Position numbers and translations under genes: made by a program. From assembly GCA_947442505.1 (NCBI GenBank), contig CANEVR010000009.1, positions 1-57,525 on the forward strand: 57,525 bases of DNA, read 5' to 3'. The first letter of the stretch is position 1. Each line of letters begins with the position of its first letter. Below are positions 16,389-23,200 of this stretch, piece by piece. Source of the stretch: Flavobacteriales bacterium. Its GTDB lineage: Bacteria; Bacteroidota; Bacteroidia; Flavobacteriales_D; Sanyastnellaceae. The notes below the pieces were generated by a model that did not search any database, was not told the DNA's origin, and saw only the letters and a list, made by a program, of their open reading frames with translations.

Positions 16389-17080
16389 ATATCGAAATGA
16401 ATTTTCAAATTCTTACCTCTATCATTGAATTCTTGAGCAAAAACTTTACTTGTCCTTAAATTCATTATTTTCTCTTGCTCTTCCAATTTTGCATTGGATA
16501 AATCAAACTTATCTTGAAGAAAATTAATTGTACTCATCCACCGTTCATCTGGAAATGGAAATTTCCCCTTTTGGCCAAGACTTTCAAAAGCTCTAAAACC
16601 ATAGTCATCTGCAAATCTTGAAACAAAAGGAGAGCAGAAGGTAAATACACTTTTAGGCGGTAAAAATGCTGCCGCCGCAATTGAAGTTCTTATGATATGC
16701 TCACTTCCAAGTCCCAATCCTGCTACTGCCCTGGAGTTCCATAAACCAGCTATCTCAACTATTCCGCCATTAACTCTAGCCCAATCATCAATGACAACAT
16801 ATATTTTGGGCTCTAATTGACTTAAAAAAGACTGCAGTGGTAGCGGTTCTATTCCATCCCAAATGTGAAGTCTAGCTCCGCCGAAGCAAATACTTCTATC
16901 CAATGACTCAGCAACAAGCAAATAAACCGAATCCAAACTTCTCCAATAATCGTAACCTTTTGAAAGCGAAACACCATTCAACAACAATACTTCTTCATGA
17001 CCATGAATGTATTTCGCTACAGTATCCTGATCATCTGTAGCCTTTAAAAATCTCAATCTAACCTCATTGATATCTGACAA
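16385..17080 (-). CDS. GNAT/LuxI-fold-like acyltransferase (possible N-acyl amino acid synthase relative)
   Basis: A 231-aa protein that I place tentatively in the acyltransferase superfamily containing LuxI-type and FeeM-type N-acyl synthases. Support comes from the order of blocks: GGARLHIWDG (67-76), VEIAGLWNSRAVAGLGLG followed by a helix IRTSIAAAA (108-138), SVFTFCSPF (144-152) and a GFRAF...LG...GKFPFPDE block (161-179), like the GFxxxGxP end of such enzymes. A Leu/Lys/Glu-rich tail follows. No signal peptide is seen. The stop overlaps the kinase start by 4 nt, and the start is 3 nt after the ThiF-like gene. The reaction and substrate are unknown. Confidence 0.5.
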   Translation of the reverse strand: MSDINEVRLRFLKATDDQDTVAKYIHGHEEVLLLNGVSLSKGYDYWRSLDSVYLLVAESLDRSICFGGARLHIWDGIEPLPLQSFLSQLEPKIYVVIDDWARVNGGIVEIAGLWNSRAVAGLGLGSEHIIRTSIAAAAFLPPKSVFTFCSPFVSRFADDYGFRAFESLGQKGKFPFPDERWMSTINFLQDKFDLSNAKLEEQEKIMNLRTSKVFAQEFNDRGKNLKIHFDI

Positions 17081-17083
17081 AGT

Positions 17084-18103
17084 CTATAGATGTTTAAGGT
17101 TATCGCAATTTATATATGCACGTTGACTTATGAGCTCTTCCCCAAGCAAAATTCTTCTTACCACATTTGCGGTATTTCCCGCTCCACTAACGACGTCCTC
17201 AGCTAGTTGAGGCCAAGAGCTTATTGACTTTCCAATTTCAGTGAACGAATAAATTGATCGATCTGAGGCATTACCAATCTCACAAAATTCAGCTATAATT
17301 CTCCCCACATTCAACTTCAATTCTTCTTCTGAATAATCAACGAAATTCATCAAATAAGAAGAGTATTGATTTTCCAAGGAATAATTCTCAATATCCAACA
17401 TCCCTCTATCACTAGTATGCATTACCAATGGAATCCCATTCCGTTTCGCATATTGACGCAATAAAATCTTAATTCTTAAAGAATCGCATTCATCAATTAC
17501 TAAATCTAAATCTGTCGATGATTTACCGAAAAAACTTTCTGCGTTTACCTCATTAACTCCTTCATTAAAAATTTCAACATCAATAAATGGATTTGACTCT
17601 TTAATCCACCTATATACCAAATCTATCTTACTTTTTCCGACATCAAAAACACCCCAATCAATTCTATTGGTATTTGACAAGTCCAATGTGTCATAATCTG
17701 CGATTTTAACTTTTCCACAAATTCCCTCCATAACGAGCGTTTTAACTATTGAACATCCAACTGATAGCCCAACAACTCCGACGGTTTTGGCCAATAATTT
17801 TAGTTGTTCAGACGAGTTAATCTTGTAATTGTTCCGTGTGTACTTAATGGCGTTAAAGATGTCCTTTCCATGCGTTATTAAAATGGAGTTACGCCATGGA
17901 TAATACACAAAAACTGAGGATGTTGGAACATTATGATTTTCAATTTGTCTCCAATCAGCTCTCCTATGCAATGATGTAAGAGTTGGGTTACTCTGCAATT
18001 CCTTTATTTCTTGTTCTATCAAACAATTAATAGAGACATTCACTCCTGAGCCAGAAAGAAACGAAATGGCCCCATCAAAATCTAAAAAAACAATCTCTTC
18101 CAT
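17084..18103 (-). CDS. ThiF/E1-like adenylyltransferase (Rv1355c-type) protein
   Basis: A 339-aa protein with a ThiF/MoeB/E1-type ATP-binding fold: VGVVGLSVGCSIVKTL (108-123) as the nucleotide loop and DYDTLDLSNTNR (136-147) with the characteristic Asp and Arg. A SDRGMLDIENY block (231-241) and a C-terminal VVRRILLG (314-321) resemble the ThiF part of Rv1355c-family proteins, which I recall as often also carrying a nitroreductase domain; none is present here. Residues 1-100 are a separate N-terminal region. No CxxC zinc pairs and no ubiquitin-like partner gene are evident. It is first gene of the operon, and its coding sequence is AT-rich. Confidence 0.72.
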   Translation of the reverse strand: MEEIVFLDFDGAISFLSGSGVNVSINCLIEQEIKELQSNPTLTSLHRRADWRQIENHNVPTSSVFVYYPWRNSILITHGKDIFNAIKYTRNNYKINSSEQLKLLAKTVGVVGLSVGCSIVKTLVMEGICGKVKIADYDTLDLSNTNRIDWGVFDVGKSKIDLVYRWIKESNPFIDVEIFNEGVNEVNAESFFGKSSTDLDLVIDECDSLRIKILLRQYAKRNGIPLVMHTSDRGMLDIENYSLENQYSSYLMNFVDYSEEELKLNVGRIIAEFCEIGNASDRSIYSFTEIGKSISSWPQLAEDVVSGAGNTANVVRRILLGEELISQRAYINCDNLKHL

Positions 18104-18105
18104 TC

Positions 18106-18128
18106 AATGGCTAAACTAGCTAGCCATT
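18106..18128. promoter_or_regulatory. Inverted repeat at the promoter of the ThiF/kinase operon
   Basis: Perfect 8-bp arms AATGGCTA (18106-18113) and TAGCCATT (18121-18128) are separated by 7 nt. On the - strand the repeat contains TAGTTTAG (complement of 18111-18118), a one-mismatch -7 box 7 nt before the ATG at 18103. It therefore looks like an operator that a dimeric regulator could occupy to block or control the operon. It lies in the 108-bp region shared with the divergent gene at 18212. Confidence 0.5.
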
Positions 18129-18211
18129 AACTAAATCACACCTTAAGTAATATTTGATATCAACGTTAAATGGTTCATTTCATTATATTTACTATTCTTA
18201 AACTCCACCGT

Positions 18212-19315
18212 ATGAAAAATAGAAAAACACTTGGAAAGGACTTTTCAAAAATTGTCTTTCCTACATGGGATGAAATCGTGTATTCATTTCTTAGTCAAAA
18301 TCTGAACAATGACCCAATAGCAAGTTCAGAGTACTTTAAAACTTTCTTCGACAAAATCGATAAAATCAGAAATATCGGATTTGGAAACCACATTGCAGAA
18401 ACTATGATGATCGCAGTAGATGCCAAAGCATTGGATTCTCCTGAGGTTTCTAAACAAGAAATTTATGATTTATTGAAAAAATCAATGAATGAAATCAATG
18501 AATTCTTTTCTGTTTTTGAACTCACATCTGGAAATTTCATTGAGGTAGATTCCACTATTGAGAATAAACTTGGAATCAAGCCAGAGTATTTTTCAATTCC
18601 CAATCTTTTTGCATTGAACCCTGATATTCAGTTATATCATAAGGCGGATGTTTGTCAGGTAATAAGATGGGCTGGAATAGCATATGCCGTTCTTGGATTA
18701 CCAAATTTTAAAATTGACAACTTCAGTGACTATTACAAAATCTCTTTCAGGGTTCCAACAAATCTAAGTTCTCATGAATCTTTGAGATCAAAGAACTTTG
18801 TTACTTTAGAAAAAAAATGCTTTCTGTTTTGCGACACGCCATCGCAATCCCTGAAATTCCCTAAATATCATTTCGATAGGTGGAGTATTTATGACGCCGA
18901 AAACTTTACTCACGTTCAACCCCTTTTCATTTCAACACCTGATCAAACAGATAAACTCAACTCCCTTGCTTATCTAATGAACGCATTTCTACTCGATATT
19001 AGTCCTAAGTATTTACTCATGTTGAATCAAAAAAGATTCACTGATAGAAACAAAGAAGTTTCCAATAACATTAATGCAAACATTGAACACCATTTTGGTA
19101 TTTCTAACTATTTCTCAGAAAATCAAATAGCGGATTCATTTGCAAAAACTATCAGAAATAAAGTTCATAGTATGTCATTAAAATGGGACTTTATACAGGA
19201 GGCTCTTCCGATTAATTCAGATCAACAAGCCCTAGAAACGTGCGCTAGATTTGGTTTGACCCCCATCCCATCCAAAATTGAAAACTTAATTTATAGTTGC
19301 ATCTCATTCGAATAA
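18212..19315 (+). CDS. Uncharacterised 367-aa protein divergent from the ThiF/kinase operon
   Basis: No characterised family recognised. The predicted soluble protein (ATG at 18212, preceded by TATATTTA at 18184-18191; an ATG at 18170 is less likely) has a central alpha/beta region with DIQLYHKADVCQVIRWAGIAY and DYYKISFRVP, possibly PAS-like, then LAYLMNAFLLDISPKYLLML and DSFAKTIRNKVHSM. It ends with a block FGLTPIPSKIENLIY. I have an impression of similar long conserved blocks in other Bacteroidota hypotheticals but cannot name one. No helix-turn-helix, signal peptide or membrane segment is evident. AT-rich, like the operon opposite it. Confidence 0.68.
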   Translation: MKNRKTLGKDFSKIVFPTWDEIVYSFLSQNLNNDPIASSEYFKTFFDKIDKIRNIGFGNHIAETMMIAVDAKALDSPEVSKQEIYDLLKKSMNEINEFFSVFELTSGNFIEVDSTIENKLGIKPEYFSIPNLFALNPDIQLYHKADVCQVIRWAGIAYAVLGLPNFKIDNFSDYYKISFRVPTNLSSHESLRSKNFVTLEKKCFLFCDTPSQSLKFPKYHFDRWSIYDAENFTHVQPLFISTPDQTDKLNSLAYLMNAFLLDISPKYLLMLNQKRFTDRNKEVSNNINANIEHHFGISNYFSENQIADSFAKTIRNKVHSMSLKWDFIQEALPINSDQQALETCARFGLTPIPSKIENLIYSCISFE

Positions 19316-19325
19316 AATGCATCCC

Positions 19326-19358
19326 TTCGAAAATTTCGAAAACCAGCTCCGGCTGGTT
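19326..19358 (+). terminator. Palindrome plus rho-independent terminator
   Basis: A perfect 7+1+7 palindrome TTCGAAAATTTCGAA (19326-19340) abuts a second stem AACCAGC / GCTGGTT (19341-19347 and 19352-19358) followed by a run of T. The second is a good intrinsic terminator for the 18212 gene. The first is either an extended terminator stem or an operator for the XRE gene starting at 19381. Confidence 0.75.
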
Positions 19359-19380
19359 TTTTTGTACCCATGTTTGTCTC

Positions 19381-19827
19381 ATGAATAAAACAACCATCAA
19401 AAACATCAAAAAATCCAAAATCCCCAAAAACATGATCAGATATCCTAAAATCAGAGAATTCAGAATTCTTCACGACCTCAAACAAGAATTCATCGCAGAA
19501 AAACTCGGCATCTCTCAACCTGAATACTCCCGACTCGAATGCGGATTCCGCAAAGCCCGACTCGAAGATTTTAGAACACTCGCCAAAATCTATGATGTCC
19601 ACATCAATATTCTCATGGTCCGTGACCAAGAATCCGTTTACGATCGTCCAAAAAAACGCCCCATCTCTCCTTCCATCCTCGCCGATGAACAAATCATGAG
19701 CCTTCTCGACCAACACGCACAAATCCTATCCTTCCTCAAACAATCCAATATCGAATCCCAACAAATCATCCAAAAACTCATCCCATTCCAAAACTCCAAC
19801 ACCTCCTCCTATAACACCAACCCTTAA
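19381..19827 (+). CDS. XRE-family helix-turn-helix regulator
   Basis: A 148-aa DNA-binding protein. After a Lys-rich leader (1-17) residues about 22-75 form an XRE helix-turn-helix: REFRILHDLKQEFIAEKLGISQPEYSRLECG, with LGISQPEYSRLE as turn and recognition helix. Residues 100-140 (SLLDQHAQILSFLKQSNIESQQIIQKL) could form a coiled coil for dimerisation. The ATG at 19381 follows a CATGTTTG box by 4 nt; ATG at 19432 is an alternative. It has its own terminator, so it is probably a single-gene unit, and it might act on the inverted repeats at 18106 or 19326. Confidence 0.82.
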   Translation: MNKTTIKNIKKSKIPKNMIRYPKIREFRILHDLKQEFIAEKLGISQPEYSRLECGFRKARLEDFRTLAKIYDVHINILMVRDQESVYDRPKKRPISPSILADEQIMSLLDQHAQILSFLKQSNIESQQIIQKLIPFQNSNTSSYNTNP

Positions 19828-19859
19828 ATTTTATCTCTCTCCCCTTTTTCCTTCACCAA

Positions 19860-19889
19860 TAAAGGAGATTCTCCACCGAATCTCCTTTA
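19860..19889 (+). terminator. Rho-independent terminator after the XRE gene
   Basis: A perfect 12-bp stem TAAAGGAGATTC / GAATCTCCTTTA with a 6-nt loop, 33 bp after the stop. The T tail is short, but the stem is strong. Confidence 0.8.
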
Positions 19890-20012
19890 TTTACCCCTCT
19901 TCTCATTTTCGCTTCTTATTTTTATTCACTTTTTTACAGCTGATAATCAGCGACTTAAAAACTTTTTCAACATTTTTTGTAACCTTTCTTTTACCCCTCA
20001 CGTTCAATCCAT

Positions 20013-20024
20013 CAACAACAACAA
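20013..20024 (+). repeat. CAA repeat in the 5' leader of the degenerate receiver gene
   Basis: CAACAACAACAA lies in the leader 13 nt before the ATG at 20037, and the same 12-mer recurs inside codons 4-8 (20048-20059). Unstructured CAA tracts often promote translation. It is exactly complementary to a GTT tract in the 3' region (20531-20545). Confidence 0.8.
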
Positions 20025-20036
20025 ACACAAACAGTC

Positions 20037-20504
20037 ATGAAAACAAGCAACAACAACAAAGTAATGGTCCTCTCCACCAACGCTACTTTTACCAACGATG
20101 TAAAGTGCGCTTTGAACCAAAACTTTGATGTACTAGAAGTACACAACACTCAAGACGCTCTTGATGCTCTTCTTCCTGAACAAGTTCAAGTAGTAGTCGT
20201 TGATCAAATGCTTGATCAAACCACCGGCGAAAGCTTCCTTTCTACTCTTCGCCTTCAATTCCCTCAAGTGAAAAGCGTTTTCGTTGTTCAAAACAGCGCA
20301 GACCTCAACTGGGAATCTTTGGTAAACAATGCCAATCCCTTCCGTGTAGTTTCTGTTCCTGTTAACCTTACCACCTTGGCCAAACATGTAACTGATGCCG
20401 CTAACCAATACAATAAAGAATTTGAATGTGAGCAAAACCTTGAGCAATTGAACCGCCAGAACCAACAAATGCAGTTCCTTTTAACGCAAAGCTTGCTCTC
20501 TTAA
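20037..20504 (+). CDS. Stand-alone degenerate receiver-domain protein
   Basis: A 155-aa protein folding like a CheY receiver (KVMVLSTNATFTNDVKCAL...VQVVVVDQMLD...VKSVFVVQNSA...FRVVSVPVN), with a Gln/Asn-rich helical tail (130-155). The phosphoacceptor position (Asp56) remains, but the acidic pair after strand 1 is Ser-Thr (13-14), the strand-4 Thr/Ser is Gln, and the strand-5 Lys-Pro is Val-Pro (107-108). Normal Mg-dependent phosphorylation is therefore unlikely. The leader is CAA-rich and the codon choice looks regular, suggesting good expression. It is bounded by terminators on both sides, so it stands alone; no kinase is adjacent. Confidence 0.8.
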   Translation: MKTSNNNKVMVLSTNATFTNDVKCALNQNFDVLEVHNTQDALDALLPEQVQVVVVDQMLDQTTGESFLSTLRLQFPQVKSVFVVQNSADLNWESLVNNANPFRVVSVPVNLTTLAKHVTDAANQYNKEFECEQNLEQLNRQNQQMQFLLTQSLLS

Positions 20505-20530
20505 GATGCTATCCTGACTGTGTCGGATAT

Positions 20531-20545
20531 GTTGTTGTTGTTGTT
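20531..20545 (+). repeat. GTT repeat in the 3' untranslated region
   Basis: Five GTT units directly precede the terminator of the receiver gene. They are complementary to the CAA tracts at 20013 and 20048 of the same transcript and overlap the stop codon of the convergent DUF4924 gene. Confidence 0.8.
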
Positions 20546-21092
20546 AATTCAGGGCGGCCTTTTGGTCGCCTTGTTTCATTTTAAAATAATGCCCACTCAA
20601 TGATGCCAGCATCTGAGAAAAAGTGCCCATAGCACTCTCCGTCTCCGCTGAAATGGACTCCCTTCTCAATCGCAATACCAATAGTCCATACAATGCGTGC
20701 AGGCACAACTCAACCTCATTTTGACTTACCCCTTTGGAACGCCCTATGTACTCTTCCAAATTGGGTCGCGCGGATTCATACAACTGAATGTAATCCGCAT
20801 CCTTCCATACCTTCAATAAAGTCTGGTGCAAGTAGGTAAGTTCCGCCAATATCTCTTCCAAAGCTGTTAAATGACCCCGCTTCTCAATTTTCTCGGACTT
20901 CATATCCCGAATCAATTCCAGAAACCACTTGCGCTCCTCAGCTTGCTGCGACTCTTCCTGGGTCAATGTCGTAATAAAACCCTCGAGCGCATCCGCATCA
21001 AAATTTACCGCACGCAACAAATCCTCCATCTGCCACATAAATAACAAATACTCCGCTGCCCCACTCAAATATTTCTGATGCGCAAATACCAT
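20544..21092 (-). CDS. DUF4924 family protein
   Basis: A 182-aa helical cytoplasmic protein of a Bacteroidota-specific family of unknown function. It is recognised by the start HQKYLSGAAEYLLFMWQMEDLLRAV, by a central ELTYLHQTLLKVWKD, and by VELCLHALYGLLVLRLR near the end. The ATG at 21092 is used rather than the GTG one codon upstream. It begins 2 nt after the OmpH-like stop, so it is coupled. The last codons carry a terminator hairpin used by the opposite transcript. Confidence 0.87.
   Translation of the reverse strand: MVFAHQKYLSGAAEYLLFMWQMEDLLRAVNFDADALEGFITTLTQEESQQAEERKWFLELIRDMKSEKIEKRGHLTALEEILAELTYLHQTLLKVWKDADYIQLYESARPNLEEYIGRSKGVSQNEVELCLHALYGLLVLRLRRESISAETESAMGTFSQMLASLSGHYFKMKQGDQKAALN
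20553..20570 (+). terminator. Intrinsic terminator inside the DUF4924 3' end
   Basis: Stem GGCGGCC / GGTCGCC (one G-U pair in the + strand RNA) with a TTTT loop and a T-rich tail. It terminates the + transcript of the receiver gene yet lies within the coding sequence of the convergent gene. Confidence 0.7.
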
Positions 21093-21094
21093 CA

Positions 21095-21721
21095 CTACTT
21101 CTTTTTCTCTTGTTGATACTCCTCATTCAATCCCTTCAATACCTCCGAGGTTACATTAAAAGCATTGTTGCCATACAATACAATGGGAATGCCCTCTTGA
21201 TAGTTCAGCACAAAATCAATGTTCTTCATTTTGACATATCGATCCAAATATCTCTTTACCCTGTTGTTCAAGTCTATTGTCATGGCCTCCTTCTTGGCGG
21301 CGATATCCTCAGACATCTTGGCATCTATCTGCTGTAACTCTCCTTGCAGTGTGGCCAATCGCTCCTCTACCACACGTGCCTCATCCTCCGGCAATTGTTT
21401 GCTGTTGGCATACTGCAATAAATCTTGCGCCTCCTTTTCTCTTTTGGCATACTCCCTCTGAAACTCAGCATCAGCCCCTTTCAGGCTGCTTTGCAAACGA
21501 ACTTCTTGATCTTTGATGTATTGGTAATGCATATTGATGCTGTCCCCATTGACATAGGCCACAACCGCTGACTTCACATTGGCTGTGTCTTGAAATGCCG
21601 ATGCTTCTGGAGCATCCGGAAGCGCTGCGGGCAAATCTCCATTGTGCTGGTTCCAAAATAAATAACCCAACGCTCCAAATTGCACCGCCATCACAGCTAT
21701 GATCCAAATATTCTTTTTCAT
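21095..21721 (-). CDS. OmpH/Skp-like periplasmic protein
   Basis: A 208-aa protein with one N-terminal membrane anchor or signal (NIWIIAVMAVQFGALGYLFW), a strand AVVAYVNGDSINMHYQYIKD and a long charged coiled coil (about 75-165), then strands IDFVLNYQEGIPIVLYGNNAFNVT. That is the Skp/OmpH pattern (VDSVLNKY...YKD...). Such proteins chaperone outer-membrane proteins in the periplasm. The ATG at 21721 overlaps the preceding stop by 4 nt, which favours it over 21748. It is the middle gene of a three-gene operon. Confidence 0.82.
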   Translation of the reverse strand: MKKNIWIIAVMAVQFGALGYLFWNQHNGDLPAALPDAPEASAFQDTANVKSAVVAYVNGDSINMHYQYIKDQEVRLQSSLKGADAEFQREYAKREKEAQDLLQYANSKQLPEDEARVVEERLATLQGELQQIDAKMSEDIAAKKEAMTIDLNNRVKRYLDRYVKMKNIDFVLNYQEGIPIVLYGNNAFNVTSEVLKGLNEEYQQEKKK

Positions 21722-21951
21722 TCCTTTGGTTTTATCGTTCCAAGCCATTCATGCATCTTGTGCATCTGCTCTATCATTTGTTCTGCGTTAGCAATAATCC
21801 AATCCTGAACCGCCGGCAAATCGTACAACTCTTTGTCAAACTTAAATCCTTGCTTGCATCGTCCACCCTCTATTTCCACAATGTACTTCCCGTTGTACTC
21901 ATGTACAACCATTCGCAAATGTGGATGAGGAATTTGTGCTACCAAACGCAT
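21718..21951 (-). CDS. Small conserved hypothetical protein
   Basis: A 77-aa protein (VAQIPHPHLRMVVHEYNGKYIVEIEGGRCKQGFKF...) with a beta-rich N-terminal half and a C-terminal helix rich in Met and Glu (MIEQMHKMHEWL). No named family recognised. It is kept as real because the stop overlaps the OmpH-like ATG by 4 nt and a TAATTTCG box sits a few nt before its ATG. No signal peptide is visible. Confidence 0.7.
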   Translation of the reverse strand: MRLVAQIPHPHLRMVVHEYNGKYIVEIEGGRCKQGFKFDKELYDLPAVQDWIIANAEQMIEQMHKMHEWLGTIKPKE

Positions 21952-21965
21952 GGGACGAAATTATA

Positions 21966-23198
21966 TTAGGATGGTGTCCCAGACACAGTTATTTTTTTAA
22001 TTCTTCTAACAATCAGCAATGAAATCAATGTGAAAAAAACAGCCAAATAGCCTACCCAATGATAATTTTTCAGTGGGGCGTATTGATCCTCTTGCGAAAT
22101 AATCAATCCAGCGATAATGGCACTGGTGCCGCTGGCCAAACTTTGGGCACTGCTGTTTAAACTCATAAAACCCGCACGCTGCGCAGGGTTCACCAAAGCA
22201 GATATAATGGTATTGGCGGGAATCATTCGACCTGAAATAAACGTAAAAAAGAATACGGCAATAAAAAGCACCACGTACAATGGTACTTGCGAAAGGTGGG
22301 TGTTGGCAAGCATTGTTAAGCAGGACATCCAAGCAAAAATGGTGAACACCCTAAATCTTCCCCAACGGTCCACGGCCTTGCCGATGGCTATGCCTGACAT
22401 CACTGTAGCCGCTCCTCCTGTTATGTATATGTACTTGATTTGACTTTGTTCCAAGCCCACATTATTGATCATAAATGGAGTCAAAAAACTAATCACCGTA
22501 AATTGCCCCAATACCAACATCACGGTAAACAACAAAGCATTGCGCTGTGCTGCAGATCCCAAAACGGATTTTATTGTGGCCAAAGGCTGAAAGGGAGTTG
22601 TCTTGTTCAAATGTGCCTGAATGGGCGGCAAGATTTTAATCGCCATCACCAAAACCAAAAAGCTCACTCCACTAACGACATAAAAGGGAACATGCCAATT
22701 GTTGTCAAATGCATCCACCAAGACCAATGCCAGCGGCACTCCCAAAACTGCCGCCAAGGAAAAAGACAATGTAACCATTCCCATGGCCTTCCCGCGTCGC
22801 TCTATCGGAATCAAATCGCCAACGATAGACATGACCAATCCACCCAATAAACCTCCTGTCAGCCCAGTTAATATCCTTGTCCCTACAAACAGATAATAAT
22901 TTAAATCAGGGTCTGGTGTATTGGGGACCACGGCAGAAGACAATGTTCCTAACATAAAACCCATATAAGCCACCATTAATGCCTTTTTACGATCCAAATT
23001 GTCCAAATAAAAAACACCCAAAAAAGAAGAGAAACCGGCTGCTAGCCCATATGAGGACACTAAGAATCCATAAGCACCAGGACCAATCATGAGCTCCTTT
23101 TTCAGGATATCACCCATGGGCATCATGATCATAAAATCCACGATATTGGTGAACTGAATGGCTGCCAAAATCAACAAAATATTTCGCTCTTGCCGCAT
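21966..23198 (-). CDS. Major facilitator superfamily transporter
   Basis: A 410-aa MFS permease with about 12 transmembrane segments. Loop motifs include LDNLDRKKALM (between TM2 and TM3, the G-x3-D-R-x-G-R-like motif), ERRGKAMGMV (second half of the cytoplasmic loop) and GKAVDRWGRFRV in the C-terminal half. The sequence resembles the drug/sugar H+ antiporter group, but no substrate can be inferred. The start is 2 nt after the FemAB-like gene, so both are likely on one mRNA. Confidence 0.88.
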   Translation of the reverse strand: MRQERNILLILAAIQFTNIVDFMIMMPMGDILKKELMIGPGAYGFLVSSYGLAAGFSSFLGVFYLDNLDRKKALMVAYMGFMLGTLSSAVVPNTPDPDLNYYLFVGTRILTGLTGGLLGGLVMSIVGDLIPIERRGKAMGMVTLSFSLAAVLGVPLALVLVDAFDNNWHVPFYVVSGVSFLVLVMAIKILPPIQAHLNKTTPFQPLATIKSVLGSAAQRNALLFTVMLVLGQFTVISFLTPFMINNVGLEQSQIKYIYITGGAATVMSGIAIGKAVDRWGRFRVFTIFAWMSCLTMLANTHLSQVPLYVVLFIAVFFFTFISGRMIPANTIISALVNPAQRAGFMSLNSSAQSLASGTSAIIAGLIISQEDQYAPLKNYHWVGYLAVFFTLISLLIVRRIKKITVSGTPS

Positions 23199-23200
23199 GA

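Noticed and set aside
16385-17080. Naming the acyltransferase-like gene as a true LuxI homoserine lactone synthase
   Set aside because: Only the general fold-like pattern is visible; LuxI-specific residues are not convincing.
18212-19315. Calling the divergent protein a LuxR-type regulator
   Set aside because: No C-terminal helix-turn-helix is evident; the end block FGLTPIPSKIENLIY does not match it.
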